DNA from: Cinclus cinclus
Lineage: Eukaryota > Chordata > Aves > Passeriformes > Cinclidae
Assembly (NCBI RefSeq): GCF_963662255.1
Contig: NC_085055.1
Location: 3,031,102-3,095,101, forward strand
DNA: 64,000 nt
Direction of reading: 5' to 3'
Part shown: positions 11,061-24,600 of the stretch, piece after piece
Layout: every line of letters begins with the position of its first letter
How positions within the stretch are numbered: the first letter of the stretch is position 1
Translations under genes and position numbers: made by a program
The notes under the pieces: generated by a model
What the model was told of the DNA's origin: nothing
Databases searched by the model: none
Seen by the model: the letters and a program-made list of their open reading frames with translations, nothing else

Positions 11061-13633
11061 TAAAAGCAAACTTCACTGAAGAAAAGCAGTTTTTGATCTA
11101 AGGCTCCGTCTACAGTATTCACATTGTGCCCTGTTTATATAAAGACCTCACTCATGCACTGTACTCAAGCATCACCAGCCTCTTTCCCATCACACATTTC
11201 TGTGATTTCAGAGTTTTCCCTGCCCAGTGTCAGCTCTTTCAGCTGCTGTTTGTGTTCTTTGAGCAAAGCCTGCTCCAAATGAAGACAGTTGGGTGAGCCA
11301 TATCTACAAAAGCAAATTTAAGCCCAACTGCTGCTCCAAATGTGAGCTGAAGGGAGTGGGGCTCCTTTCATTGGCAAGGACCTAGCATTTTGTATCCTGG
11401 CAAGGCATCAAAAGATTTCTCTGCGGTGAATCACGTGCAACCTGCAAGAGAAATATCTCAGAAATGTGTGAAGCCTCCCAGATATTCATGTCTCACTCTC
11501 GTTTAAATAAAACTTCCAATGAGGGAGGAGCCATCCCTCAGGGAGTAAAGTATATTCAAAGTAAATATATCTCTGGGCATTGCTTTGGGAAAGTAAAACC
11601 AGACAAACAACTGCTTTACAATTTGTTGCAAAAGTTAACCTTTTATTTAGGATTATGGACTTAGACCCGCTGCCATTCCTCACATGAATAACTTCTTAAA
11701 TAAGAAGTACAACAGCATTTCAAAGGGTTTTCACTAAGTAAAAAAAAAGCAGTTGGGCTGAAACCTTGCTGTAAGAAACATTTTCTTGTAAATTAAAAAG
11801 TGTTTGTGCAGGGGAAGAATGGCAAATAAATTCCAGTTAAAGCCAATTCTGTTAAAACCTTAAATGTTGGCTCTAATAAAGACTTCAGCAAAAATAAATA
11901 GTTCCAAACACTTCACAGGAGGGTCCAAGTATGAGGTATATTTCCAGATAACGAGACAATCCATACCAAGATTTGTTTGAGGTAAAATGTGATTTTTCTC
12001 AATCTTTCCAGAAGTCCCTTCCAAAATGGGTAAGAGACTTGAATTTGAGCGGGTTTGCCAGGCATCCAAGAGGATTATCCTGGGCTCAATAGGCAGATTT
12101 TCCTTGACTTCAAGCAAATATTTATTCTTGTACAAAAAAAAAAAATAGTATTAGATCAGGTTTCAGCCTTGACTACAGATTTCCTAGGAGTTTAGAAAGG
12201 CAAAGGACAGAAATTTATTTGTGTGCCATCCCCTGATGCTTTGATTTGAGTTTGATTTGAGAACTTGCCCATTTATTGAAGCTTTGTAGACAGATGGGGG
12301 GCATTTTTCCTTCAGAAACAACCTTGTTTCAAAGGGATTTCATTCTGTAGGATGTAGACTTGATTTTGGGGAACCTCAGGTTAGATCAGTGCACGGGGTG
12401 TGACGGAGGATGAGGAGACTCAGTCCTTGCTGGGAATTTGCTCACCCTACACCTAGAAAAGGAGGGAGGGAGGTCTGGCCATCTGGAGACTGAAGTGAGG
12501 GAAAAAACCAGGGAAATCTCATCTCCACTGCCTTTTGATGTGGGGTTGGAGGATTTGTGGTTCTATAGTTAATAAACCCACGGAGAGGAGTGTGTGGAAT
12601 GGAGAACTCAACAGAAAATTTTACATTTCAGCTCCTTCTTTCCATCTTTTTCTTACCTGTGATCTTAGAAATAATAACTGCAGCCATTACAGAGAACATG
12701 AAATCCATGGAATCCAGGCAAATATCCTCTTTTCTCAAGGAGAGAGGGCACATCTTTTCACAGAGGAGCCTTTGGTGTCAGGAAATCCTGTGGCTGTAGA
12801 ATTATTTGGATTTAAAACCAGGAGGGCAGCCTATAACTAATATCTCCCAGGGGAATTTTTAACTAAAATTCCTCACTGCTGAAGAATAATTTAATGCCAC
12901 TGGAGGACACTTGGCTGAAATAGCTGCATGTCTCAAAACTTTCTAAAATTGTTACACTTTATCTTGATTTTTCAGTTTTGCCAGACAAGACCTGGTTTGG
13001 CTGCTACTGATAAGCTGGAATTGATTCTGGGTTTGTGTGAAACAAGGCAAAGTCCAGGGGAAGATTTTGGCGTGTGGTGTAGGAGAAATCAAAATATGGC
13101 AAAAATAAGATCCAAGGTCTGATTTTGAGGTGCTCAGAGAGAAAATAATTAACTCAAATAAGCCATCATCTGTTTTTTCTTAGTAAAGAAGGAGCGAAAA
13201 TAGCAAGAATATTTTCTGCTCTGTGCTTTCAGGCCTGATTTAGGTTGGAAGCCCATTTATTAACAACCACAAGAGTTATTCTATGTATTTTCTTTAGGAA
13301 ATTTAGATTTACCAGTGTCCTTCTCAATCTATGACATTCAAGAAGTTTTTAGGACTGAGAATTATTATTTTAGGGCCGAGTTTCCCTTATTTTCACTCTG
13401 TGGGGATAAAAAAAAAAAGAATTTTTACTCTGAATTAGGTTATTTCAGATTCCTGCCCTAATTTCTTTCTTGGAGACTCCAAACACAAAACTCACAATTT
13501 TTAAAGCCAGCTTCTCATTTGCATTCACAATTAACTACAGACACAAACATTCAGCTGCCTGCCTGCCTTTAACAATCAGGCCCAGCAAAGAGACAAACTA
13601 ACCTCTACTTTCCTCTGCTCATGTCTAATACAG
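11061..13633. other. Unique noncoding DNA
   Basis: AT-rich DNA without a recognised repeat family or gene. A tandem 11-mer (TTTGATTTGAG, two copies) sits near 12239-12261. The longest open frame, 101 codons at 12535, has no domain. Confidence 0.6.
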
Positions 13634-13704
13634 GAAAACAAAACAAAACAAAACAAAACAAAACAAAACAAAACAAAACAAAACAAACAAACAAACAAAA
13701 AACC
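13634..13704 (+). repeat. (AAAAC)n microsatellite grading into (AAAC)n
   Basis: About ten perfect AAAAC copies followed by several AAAC copies. It is the longest pure pentamer array in the window apart from the ATCCC array at 59945. Only A and C occur on the plus strand. Confidence 0.95.
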
Positions 13705-13796
13705 CTAAGGGAATAAATAGTATATAATATGAAACCTATATGTAGAAATGCAAACCAGGTTGAGCTGCATTTTAATGGTCAGTAACAGGTTTTGTT

Positions 13797-13801
<5 letters not shown>

Positions 13802-13827
<26 letters not shown>
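13802..13827 (+). repeat. T26 homopolymer
   Basis: Twenty-six uninterrupted T residues, i.e. poly(A) on the minus strand. I looked on the minus strand upstream of the tract for AATAAA or ATTAAA at a suitable distance and found none, so there is no support for a retrocopy tail. Confidence 0.9.
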
Positions 13828-14099
13828 GGTAATTAATGGGACCAGCTGCTAAAGAGAGTGCTAATACTGGTAGGGGAGTAAGATTCAAGAAGGCAACCCT
13901 GTGTGAATAATAACCTAAGTACCCATTTAACTTTAAGCACTTCTTTATGGGCCTGGAGTTAATGGCTTTACACATTTGGTCAAAGTTAAGCATATGTTTA
14001 ATGCTTCCCTGAATTAGAAATTAGATCTCTGAACTTCAGTTTTGCTTACACTCTGGATTATTCTGCCAGTGGGTTCATTTGGGGAAGACAGGGGAAATA

Positions 14100-15150
14100 G
14101 CAGTCATTCAAAATGATATCTTTTTGTAATTAAATGTTGCCTGTACAATATATTCAGCACATCAGCAATTAACATTTTTCTTCTTAATGTATATTTGACT
14201 GTAAAACAGCCATTAAATGGAAGTAACTGTACAATTGTTTCATTAAGATTTCCTCTTTCTCCAGTCCAACTAAAACTGCTTGAAGTTAACAGAATAAAAT
14301 AACACTGGCTCCAGTTTTCTATTAAATATCTCAGTGTCCATGGTTTAGACTCAGTTTTTGCTTTGTGTAACCTGGCAACTCATCATAATCAACTCTCATG
14401 AATTGTCATTTATTAGAACTATGGAAAAACACGGATTTACACCACAAAGATACTTATTTATCATTTAAACACCCTCATCTGCACTGTGCTTATTGGGAAT
14501 TAAGGAGATCCATGCCCTTTTCAGTATTAAAGGCCATTCCACTTGCTCACAGTCTTCTTTAGAGCCAGCAATGCCAGTTTTTAATATACACATATTTCCA
14601 AACATCTCCTGCTTTATATCTGCCCTAAGTTCTTAGACCCCAAATCCCCCCCTAAAGCCAGGTTTAGACTCATCAAATAAACCAGAAAGCCATGTGTTGT
14701 TAGACAGAAAATTTTAGAACACTAAGAAATTGTACAGGGTCATCAGAAGTCTTCAATAAATAATTTATAGGCCATTTTCTGCTTTAAAACCTGGGAAATT
14801 GGGATTCTGTTCACAAAAACCAGAATTTATCTCCACAAGAACCTCACAAGTCAAATATAAATATTAGCAGGAAGTCCAGCTCCAGTTATCCTTATGAGAT
14901 CCTTCCAAGTTTACTTCATCCTTCTGTCCCCATAACCACATTTGTGTTATCTCATATTAATATTAGACATGTATTGTTATTCTAATAACTAATTATCAGC
15001 CTCACAATGCTAATTATGGCAATTCAGTTTGTAATCCCATCTGTTCACTTTGCACTGTTTATTTACTTTCCTGCTTTCAAAATACTCTTGGTTCGTAATT
15101 AATCACGCATTTTGGCTTTTTGTAATAAGAGCTTTGCAGGTTTACTTCAA
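14100..15150. promoter_or_regulatory. Possible conserved noncoding stretch
   Basis: About 1 kb of AT-rich, repeat-free, non-coding sequence rich in TAAT-core words, with no long open frame on either strand. It resembles developmental regulatory deserts in texture. No alignment was possible and no specific factor or target gene is proposed. Confidence 0.2.
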
Positions 15151-15849
15151 AATTTAGTATTGGGAGGGATAAACAAGGGCTGACATAGCCCTGCAAAGAG
15201 AAAATATTTTTGTCGTTTTGGTGACCGAATGATTGAAAAAAATGTGGCTGTAAATGAGTGGGGGAACAGCTGAGTAATTTGGGGGAAAAAAAAATAAGAG
15301 TAGATCTTTTGCTGTTATAAAATATTCCTGGAGAAGACTGAAGAAATAGTCCTGCTCTTTATGCTCAGTGGTCTTTGCATCAGCTGTATGTTGGATTTTT
15401 ATTTCAGAAAAATTAGTATTGTGCTTATTCCCATTTGGTCCTTTCCTTTGGAGAAGGGACCTGCTGGGACAGAGGAGTTCTCTAGGAAGTAAAAAAGTGG
15501 TGTAGTGAGGGTCCTAAAATGCTGTAGTATGTTCATATAAGCACATATTTATTGTCTTGTCTGTATTGTTTATCTTGTTTGCTGAAATTCTTCACTGTGT
15601 GACTCTGATTCCTTCAGATCAGGAGGATTTTCCTTATGGGAATTTACTCTTACTCTTCTGGGACAGCTGGATGTGAGACTCTGAAGGCAACATAGACATA
15701 ACAATAATTATTATTACTTTAATTTCAGCCCAACGTTCCCTCTTTTTGTTTCCTTGTGATGAATGTTGAGGGAGGGAAGAACAAGGTGAAGAACTTCCCA
15801 GAAAGCTGAAGGGACACAAGAGTAAAAAAGGAGGAGGAAAAATAAAAGA
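15151..15849. other. Noncoding DNA before a CR1 fragment
   Basis: AT-rich DNA with a purine-rich stretch at 15770-15850. Minus-strand frames of 86-160 codons in this area run into the CR1 tail and are not genes. Confidence 0.6.
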
Positions 15850-16068
15850 GCAGATATTGGGAAGGAATTCCTCCCTGGGAGGGTGGCAGGCCATGGAATA
15901 GAATTCCCAGAGCAGCTGTGGCTACCCCTGGATCCCTGGGAATGTCCCAGGGCAGGCTGGACACAGGGGTTGGAGCAGCCTGGGACAGTGGGAGGTGTCC
16001 CCATGGCAGGGGTGGCACCGGATGGTTTTTTAATGTCCCTTCCACCCCAAACCACTCTGATTTTATGA
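15850..16068 (+). mobile_element. CR1 LINE 3'-end fragment
   Basis: Plus-strand CR1 tail. It begins near ATTGGGAAGGAATTCCTCCC and passes through GGGAGGGTGGCAGGCC, CAGAGCAGCTGTGGC, TGGAGCAGCCTGGGACAGTG and CCATGGCAGGGGTGGCACCG. It ends with AATGTCCCTTCCACCCCAAA then CCACTCTGATTTTATGA, a mutated version of the usual terminal repeat. It is 5'-truncated and non-coding. The overlapping 142- and 160-codon minus-strand frames are antisense artefacts. Confidence 0.92.
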
Positions 16069-19000
16069 AGTGCTCCACAAGCCCTGAGGGAGCTGAAAGC
16101 TTTTCCCAGGAATTTGCTGCCACATCCCCAGACTTCCCTGAAGAAGAATTCATTCAGCCTTTGGTTCAGCTTTGTGTGATGTTCACATATAAACACTTTC
16201 CTCTGCCATTGGTCTTGACATAAACTGTTTGAATAACTGTAATTTTCATGTTTATGATACTTTTATGGCGATGATAATTCATCTTAATAGCTAAAGTGTC
16301 AAATTTTCACATACATAAAAAGCCCAGCCAAGAAAAATCATTATTATTTCACTACATTGATACTTTTTGCTTCTTCAGGTAATATGAAGGATGAAGTGTC
16401 ATTTCTTAGGAACGGAGAGAGAAAAAGAGAAGCTAAAACAGGAAAATTAAAACCTTGGAAAAATGTGATGGGACATCTTCACCTGAGTCACCTTTCCAGC
16501 CTTTAGTCTCCTTTGAGCTAAAGGATTGACACAAAATCTGTTGCTAATTTCCTTAACACTTCCTCCCTTTCCCTGGGGATCTTTAAATCTCAAAATACCT
16601 ACATTGCTGATCTATTTCTTGTGTTTAATTTGGCTATCCAGAAGGTTAAAACAATCAGCTCTCAAATGGAAAAGTTTCCATTGATCTCCCAGAGTAATTA
16701 TGTTGTTCTATTTTGGATGTGTTTTAGTAACTTGTACTGAAGTGGAGGTAACAAAAACACTCATTCTCTAATTGTTTCATGGATTTAACTTAGATTATTT
16801 TTTTCTGAAACTCTAAGGTGGTCTAGCAATCTTGTTCTGATACCTTTTTGCCCTTTATCAAGTTTACCCACTTCTCAATAGTATAAATTTATGCCCTCTC
16901 ATTTAATTTGCATTTTAAAAAAAAAGAAAAGCAATGGGATTTGGGGGCTGGTTGGAGATTCTTTTTTTTCCTATTGTTACTCTTCCAATTTGCTACAGTT
17001 TGTATAGTTTTTATAAACTGATTTTCCTCATACTCTCTGCTCTCTGAGGTTTGCAGCTATTGCTGTGAAGATCAAAGATTCTATCCAAATGGGTACAAAA
17101 GTCTGGATTTTTGTTTCTGTTGGATTTGAAATGTGTCAGTGTTTGGCTGATTAAATGTAATCCACACCCTGTAATAAAGAACAGGAGAAGGATGATTTTT
17201 TTTTTTCTTATAAATGTAGCAGCCCCTGTGTTTGAGTTTTGTGAGGTTGTTTTTATCTCTGAATCTGCCCTGCTGACCACGATGCAAGAAAGTAATTATT
17301 TAAGACAAGAAAAAAATAGATCCTTCTCACTTTTTTTTTTATTAATTAAAACCCCCAAGATATAAACCCTTCCTCCAGCCAGTGCTGTGATCAGAAAAGT
17401 TTCCTTGAGCCTGAGAATTGGATTTAGACCTTAATCTACACTCCTGTGTTTCAATGAGGCATCAAAGCAATAGGTTTGCTATTTGCTACAGATCTTTTAT
17501 CCGTGGTGCAATGTGAAACATCAAACAAATCTCATTTATTTGCAGCTAACACATGCACAGAGAGGCCAAGCCATCGTAATTACACGCGTGTAATCCAAAC
17601 TGAATTGATTTGGAGTTTTGTGTATTCACACCCTCAATATTCAATAATGCCCAGTCTTGGGTACTGCTGGGTGTTGGCTGTGAGACATTACCCACCTTTA
17701 GGACGGATATTTTTGGTTTTCAGGTGTTTTCCAGTACCAAACCCCCAGCCCCAGTGGCTGCAGGAGGGCTGAAGGCAGCACAGTTTATTCATTTCCCTAC
17801 AAACAACTTTCCCAAGCCTGGCCTGTTGTTTGGATCTGCCCCTCCAAGTGTCTGTGTGGCTAATCAGGATTTCTGAGTGTTAGTACAGAAAGCTTAGAGT
17901 TGAGAAATTCTGACTGTCATCACCAGGGGATTATGCAGAGATTTATTCAGGTAACTCGAAACAAATATTACTCTGTGAGGTTTAAAACAAGCCATGCATT
18001 TAAATTTTCCAGCTTGTCCTGCTTAAACTAAACATCCTCCCTGCCCGTGTGCTGCCATGGGCAAAGGACTTGGTTGGAATATAGATTTTTTTTTTTCCGT
18101 ATTTTTTAAATATTCGTGGAAAAAGCATTTGCGAGACATTAAAAATAAAATTTCAGCAGACTATCTAAAAGGGCAGGAATCACTATTGGAGATACTCCTC
18201 ACATCAGCCTTGGCTGTGGGCTCTGCTGAGTGATGAACTGGAATGGGAAGGCAAAGGAAAAGTGATAAATTGGTGTTTATAAATCTGATACTGATAGATT
18301 GAGGTCTCCACAAGGAGAGCAGCCCCAGAGAGTGACATGGCAATGCCTGGTGAGCAGCAGAACCACCTGGACACATGCTCACCCAAAAATGGGGACTTCT
18401 GGCTTCCAAGAAAATGGGGAGGGGGGTTTGGAAATCATAAGAACCCTTCTGTCCACATTCTGTGTGTGAGCACCAATTTTGGGGCCTCAGAGGCAGAGGT
18501 CAGTGAACACTGAATTCCCTGTGAGAGGGGATCAGCCCCGGAACAATTTCTAACAAAGGTGCCCAGTTCATAAATCATGGCTCATTTAATTTTAAAAAGA
18601 GGGGTCTCGTTTAATTATTTATGCTGTATAAATAATGAGATGCCACCAGTCTAAGAAGTCACTGAAACATTACGATATTAAATCTTTGCAAGGAGGCAGG
18701 AGGTGAAGGGAGAGGCTCCCGTGTGTTAGAGCAAGGATTAGCAAAATATGAATTAGTAAAGGTCTGCTGCATTCAATTCAGAATTAAGGGGCAACTATTT
18801 ATTATTAGTATTACTTGCTTTCATCTTATTAAAATTAACTCTATGAGTTGGTAAATAATAGAAAATGTGTTTGATTAAATAAATGCTTTTTTTTTTTTTT
18901 TACTAAGAATGTTATTTGGAGTTATTTAACAAATTCCATTTGCTATTATCTCTTAATAAACAGGAGGAAACATTCAACACCTCATGTTCAAACCCTGAAG

Positions 19001-21428
19001 AATTTTAAGCAGATGGACTTTTTTTTAAATTTTGTTTTCATAGCTTTTGTTTTGGTATCCGTGTTCAGATTTGTTTGAAATTAAACTCATGGAAGCTGAA
19101 TGGTGTGGGATAGAGGAAATACTCTTGATCCTGGGATCCTGAGTTTGGAAGTCAGGACTTGGCTGTGTTGGCTGCAGTAAAATAAACCAGAGAGAGCTCT
19201 CCTAAAGTAATGTGGGGTCTACTGAACTGGGAATTGGGTTGGCATCTGGGAGAAAGGATGTGTCAGCTCCCAAAGTCCTGCTGGGGGTGAAGCTGCTGTG
19301 GGGATGGAGAGGGATTTTTTTAGGAGAACCACTGCCAAAAATCCCTCCCAGTTCCCAAGGAGCTCTAAAACCATGTGTGATGTGACACCATGAGGGGGGA
19401 AATGTGGGAGAAACAGGAATGGCCTCCCAGGAACAGAGACCAGCAGAATTATTAAACCTAAACTCCTTCAGCAGAGTCACGGAGCCACCACTCACTCGTG
19501 TTCCCACAGGTCCTGCCCCATCGTTACCCTGAGCCTTTATTAGCTCCATTTAATTACAGGGTTATCACCTCTGGAGCTGCTGCTCCTGCCAGTTTTCAGC
19601 TTTCCTTCTGGAGGAATATCCAGCAGCAGCACAGAGATCTCAGACACTCCACACGTCAGCTCACACCCGTTCTTCATTTTGACATGGTTTATAGCAAATG
19701 GCATCACAGCGCTGCAATTCAGCTGCTGCTGACAGCGTGGCATTGTTCAATTAACATTTTAGACACCTCTCCTAATTGTGTATTTCAGCACTTTATGTTC
19801 CTATGGACAGGCTGGTCCTCACCCTGCACAGAGGTTTAAAAGGCAGGAAATCCTCTGTGCTTCCCTCCAAATGTGGGGAGGATTGTGCTGAATTTATTTT
19901 GCAAATGTGACAGAACTGCACTCGAAACTTGCAGGGCAAACCTTGAGGGATGGGGTAACTCACCCACTGCTGGAAAATGGCAAAAATTTCTTGAAATTTC
20001 CACACACAGTTCTGTCTGGGGCAAGTTGAAATGGATAAGGGCACGTTTCAAACAGTGTTCAAAAATGTCCTTGGCTGCTCTGCTGAAGTAGTTAAAAAGC
20101 ATCTCAGTTTTGAGGCTCTTTTTCTTTTCCCCCCAAATAGATGTCATTTTTAAATATTGATAAATGGATAGATAAGTAAAACAGATGCAGAATCCAAAAT
20201 CTGATTGAATTAGCTTCCTGAACAGAGGTAGCTGACCTTTTGCAATATATAAATGCAAAGAACATTTTTTGGTTTTTTTGCTGAAAGTTCTTTGGGGATT
20301 TTTTTGTCTCTATATTTGGCCTCGAGGTTGGATTTTTTTTGTTATTATTTTTATTTCTTTCTTTGTTTGTTTGTTTCTCTAAGTAAAAGCTCAGATTTCC
20401 ACAGAGCCTTTTTTGGAATGCACCAGAACAAAACATTTCAGAGTCCTGGAGGAGGAAATCTTTTACTGCTGAACCTTCATGGAATGACTGCCTTTGAATT
20501 ACAGTGACTGTGAATCAGCTGGAAAACCACACAAACACTTTAATGACACAAAGTCCATTTCTGGATGTCCTTGAAGGGTCTTTAACTTTGAAACAATTTT
20601 TCTAGGCTGGTCAGGCACACTCAGGTACTATTTTGGGCAGAAAGATGAAAATGCTGATTTTCCCTTTGAATTTTTTGCTGGATAAATGCAAGCAGCAAAA
20701 CTCTTGCTTAGAACTGAAACAGGTTGTGCTTCCTTCAATAAGAAATACAAACCCAGCTGTATGAAAGCAGTGTCACCCCATTATAATTACAAATGTATAT
20801 TTTTCCACAACCACCATGGAGAAGTTTTACAAGCAAACGGAAAAATTCTATTTGGCTTTTTATATTAGCCAGAATCCCATTTAATTCTTAAGACAGCAGG
20901 TGTGGGCAGGATGCTTCACTGGGGAATAGGCTTTGAATCTTGGATCTCACTTTAGGACAACTTCATCTGTAAGCAGAAGCATGAATTCCCTGTCTGAAGG
21001 TGTTCTGTAATGCTCAGCAGTTTGATTTTCCTCACACTTTCACCAGGGACAGAGACTTTGCAGTACCTCCCCAGCCCTGGCAGTAGCTGTTTTTCCAGGC
21101 TGTTTTTCCATGCGGAGTGAAAATGCATTTTTTCTTTATGTTATAGGGGAGAAAAAAACCCCAAAAAAACAACCCCACCTGCTCATCAGCTTTGTGAGAA
21201 AGCTGGATTAATGCTGCAGGGGAAGCACTGGGTCAGTTTGGTTCATGGGCAGCTTCAAGGCACCCTGAGGGCTCTGGAGGCTGCAGTGTGAATTCACAGG
21301 CACAGCAAAGCTGATACCAAAGAGATCAAATCCCTCATTCACCTGATGGACCCACCAAAATTTCACAAAAACACTGACAAAGTCCCTGGCGCTGCTGCCG
21401 CGTCCTCACCGCGCCCTCAAACCCAACC
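16069..21428. other. Unique noncoding DNA
   Basis: AT-rich DNA with several T-rich or A-rich tracts (18885-18901, 20325-20378). No transposon or gene recognised. The longest open frame (140 codons, minus strand, 19836-20258) runs through low-complexity sequence and is not credible as a gene. Confidence 0.6.
20325..20378 (+). repeat. T-rich low-complexity tract
   Basis: T-rich tract with ATTATT, TTTC and TTTG sub-repeats. Its complement is the source of the Lys/Asn-rich minus-strand open frame at this place, which should not be read as a gene. Confidence 0.8.
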
Positions 21429-21660
21429 ACAGACCCATCAAGGCTGGAAAAGACTTTTAAGAGCAAGACCAACCTTCAACCAGCACCAAACCAAGTCCCC
21501 AGTCCACACATTTTCAAACACGTTTTCAACAGATTGTACTGTCCACAGCTTCCCTGGACACCCTGCTCCAATGCTTTGCAACCCTTCCCATGACGAAACG
21601 TTTCCGAATATTTGATCTAAATCTCCCCTGGCAGATCTTGAGGCCATTTCCTCATGGTTC
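21429..21660 (-). mobile_element. Older CR1 LINE 3'-end fragment
   Basis: On the plus strand this reads CATCAAGGCTGGAAAAGAC, then CAAGACCAACC, CACCCTGCTCCAATGCTTTG, CTAAATCTCCCCTGGCAGAT and CTTGAGGCCATTTCCTC. These blocks match, with many substitutions, the reverse complement of the CR1 subfamily whose tail carries GAGGTCTTTTCCAACC and GAGGAAATGGCCTCAAG. It is clearly more diverged than the copies at 2819 and 15850, so it is an older insertion. Confidence 0.85.
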
Positions 21661-24600
21661 AGCTTGCAAAGCATACGACAAGGATTTAAATCCTGGTGGG
21701 ATATTTGATTGAGTGAAACAGCAGCAAACATCTCTTGAAAAATATAATTAAATATGAAAAGCTTACAGCAAAATAGCAGTTTGCAAAAATACTGCAAACT
21801 GATATCAAGGTATGTGCAAACCAACATCCTTTTAAAAGGTAAGATTTGAAGTGAATAACTATTTAATTTAATTATATTTCTTTCTTAAGATTTAGCAGCA
21901 TTTCTGGTACTAATGGAGGAGGTAAGGACGTACAATAAATCATTGCACACCTGTGTAAAATATAGCTGGATATTTATTTTCGTGCTTTCTCATATTTTCC
22001 TTTTGCCTCTGTCTCTTTGTTCCCCCAACTGCCATCTCCTCCTAATTGTACTCACAACTTTTCCTTGCAGTAGATAAATTTTATTTCTTTTCAAAGTATC
22101 ATCATTCCAACATTACAAAGTCCATATCTCCTTCCTTTTTTTTTTTTGCTGTTCCATTAACCTGAATTATTTCTTATCTGCTACAAATTGTTCTATTTTC
22201 AGAGCTTTTGTTGTCTCTGACTCATATATGCCAAGATGAGTTTTGAGATACTTCTGGGGATTTTTTTTCTTTTACTAGTTTTTTTTTTTCACTGTGGTCA
22301 AAAGAAATCTTCCTGTGGTGGAAAGGATCTGAGTCATGTTCCTGTATCTTAATAGATAATAATAATAATATTGCCTGTGGCCAGGATTTTCAAGACAGGT
22401 AAATTACACCTCTGGCTCCCATCAGCTTTCCTTGGATCCTTCCTGACCTTTGAAGAAACTTGAGCAAGAATTAATTTTTATTTTCTTGCTTTAAGAGCAT
22501 TACTCTCACAATAACCATCACAGCCACCAAGCAGGAAGAAGAAGTGGAAAGCAAATGTTTATTTAAAGAAAGCTGAGTAGCAAGAGAGAACCAGGGCAGA
22601 GAACATTTCCTCTGAGAGAGAACTTAGCAAGAGAAAAGACTAAAACCAGCAGAATTTCTCAGAGCAGTAGGAATTATTACAGGATGAGATCTAGAAAGAG
22701 AAGAATTGTTCACTTCAGTATAAATTTGGCAGGAAAAATCTAACAAAAAATATCTCTGCTGAACTCTACAAGAAGCTTAAAATATTTTAGAGGGAGGGGA
22801 ATTTAAAGGTTTTCAATCTGAACAGAAGCATTTGTTGGTTGCTCATTTGTTTAGGGGGCTTAAAGGTATTTCATTCCTTGAAGAAAATATTTCATTCTTG
22901 AGATAACACCAGGCATTTTTGGGGAAGATCAAGTTAGATCTGCGGTGTTGAGCCAAAAATGTTGGTTGTGCTATTTAGAGGTCAGACTGGATGGTCTGAA
23001 AGGAATCTGGAAAGTAAAATTAAAATAAAATAAAATTAAATTGAAATGATAAAACAAAATTTTAAAAATATCTAATCATTATAATGCAGCATGTACATTT
23101 TTAAAAACACTTTTTATTAAAAAGAAAATAATAAAGAGATTGATACCTGATTTGGCCAGACAAAACTTGAGAGAACTCGAGTTGTTAAGCAGGTGAAGGA
23201 AATTGAAACAAAAGTGAGAAACGTGCTTCACTGTCTTCATGTTTACCATGTTCCTCAAGGCAAGAGAGAGGAAGAAATAAATGAGGTGACAGCTCGGGGG
23301 GAAATGTCTGTGGAAAAGATGTCCTTGTCATTGGGAAAAGAAATGAGGAGGGCTGACCTGCAGGAGAAGAATTAGTGAAACAGCTCTTGATGTTTGTTGG
23401 GAGAGAAGAGCTCCCAGCATCTGCAGCCAGTGCAACACCTCAGCATAAAAGAGGAGCTGAGGATCTGGTGACTGGCAAATAAAAAAAATAAAAATTAAAA
23501 AACAAAAAGTGAGGATTGGGGGGAAAAAAAATTTAATTGTATTCAAGAAATAAATTTCAAAATTCACCCTGTGATGTTTCTGGGTTTGTTGTTTCTTACA
23601 GGCAGAAGCAAAGGAAAGTCTCCAGCTGTGAAGCAGAACAAGGGTTGGGGGCATGTTGGTCACAAATTGCAGCATCAGCTCTGCAGCACAACTGTGGAGC
23701 CTCCCCAGAAAATGCTGCTCCTGACTCTCAGAATTCAGAAAAATTCAAAGTTTGCCTTTGAGGGCTGCAGAGGGATGCAGAAGTTCAGGGCTGGGATTGG
23801 TTTTCCTGCTACTCTTGAAACCTTTGGTTCTGCTCGTGGGTGTTTGGATTATACTGGATAGTCAGAGCTTGAAAATACTGTTCTGTGAATGGGCAGAGAC
23901 GGAGGGGAAAATTATGGAAAACCCCCCGGGATCTGACAGATCCAGGTGTGAGTTCTGGCAAGTCACTGGTCTAAATATTCATAGGAAAAATGAGTATTTG
24001 ATTACTTTCAAATTGAATCCTTAATCTCTGTGGACCTTTTATGTTCTGGCAGAAAGGGGCTTAGGAAGTATAAAATTACGTATTCTTTTAAGCACTTAAA
24101 ACTATTTAGAGAACATTTTCACTTAGGCAAGGGAGGGGAAAAAAAGAAGAGTTTGGAAATAAGTACCGGTTCAATTTAAAGCAAAAAAGGGAGAACTTTG
24201 GAGACTGCAATTCATTTTATTCATGGAGGACTCGTTGAGATTTATATTGGAGCTCATAAAAGCCAGAACCAGTGTTCCAGCTTTTCCAGCAGCCAGGGAG
24301 AAGCAGCGGCGTTTCAGTTTGGGATTTACTTTAAGTGCCTTAAGTCTCACAAAGGAAATTAAGTGCAGTGGAGCAGACAGTGCTGCTTTGCTCACCACTT
24401 CTGCACTCGTATTTCAGCTGCATTTGCCTCCTGACCAGCTCTCCTTGGCAAATTGAAAAGTTTATGGCTACAAAATTCCTTGGAAAGTTGCATTTGTGCT
24501 TCAGCGATGGCAGAGGTGGAAATCCAAGTCTCCAACTCCTTGTTTCCACAAGTCAAACAGTTGGGTGTGAAATGCCATCACCAAAAAGCTTGGTAAATAA

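Noticed and set aside
13802..13827. T26 as the poly(A) tail of a minus-strand retrocopy
   Set aside because: No polyadenylation hexamer at the expected distance and no recognisable transcript on the minus strand.
15714..16196. 160- and 142-codon minus-strand frames
   Set aside because: They are antisense to the CR1 tail at 15850-16068 and owe their length to its composition.
23583..23760. Open frame after a good acceptor (TTGTTTCTTACAG)
   Set aside because: No acceptable donor or polyadenylation signal follows, and more than one frame is open. Insufficient evidence for an exon.
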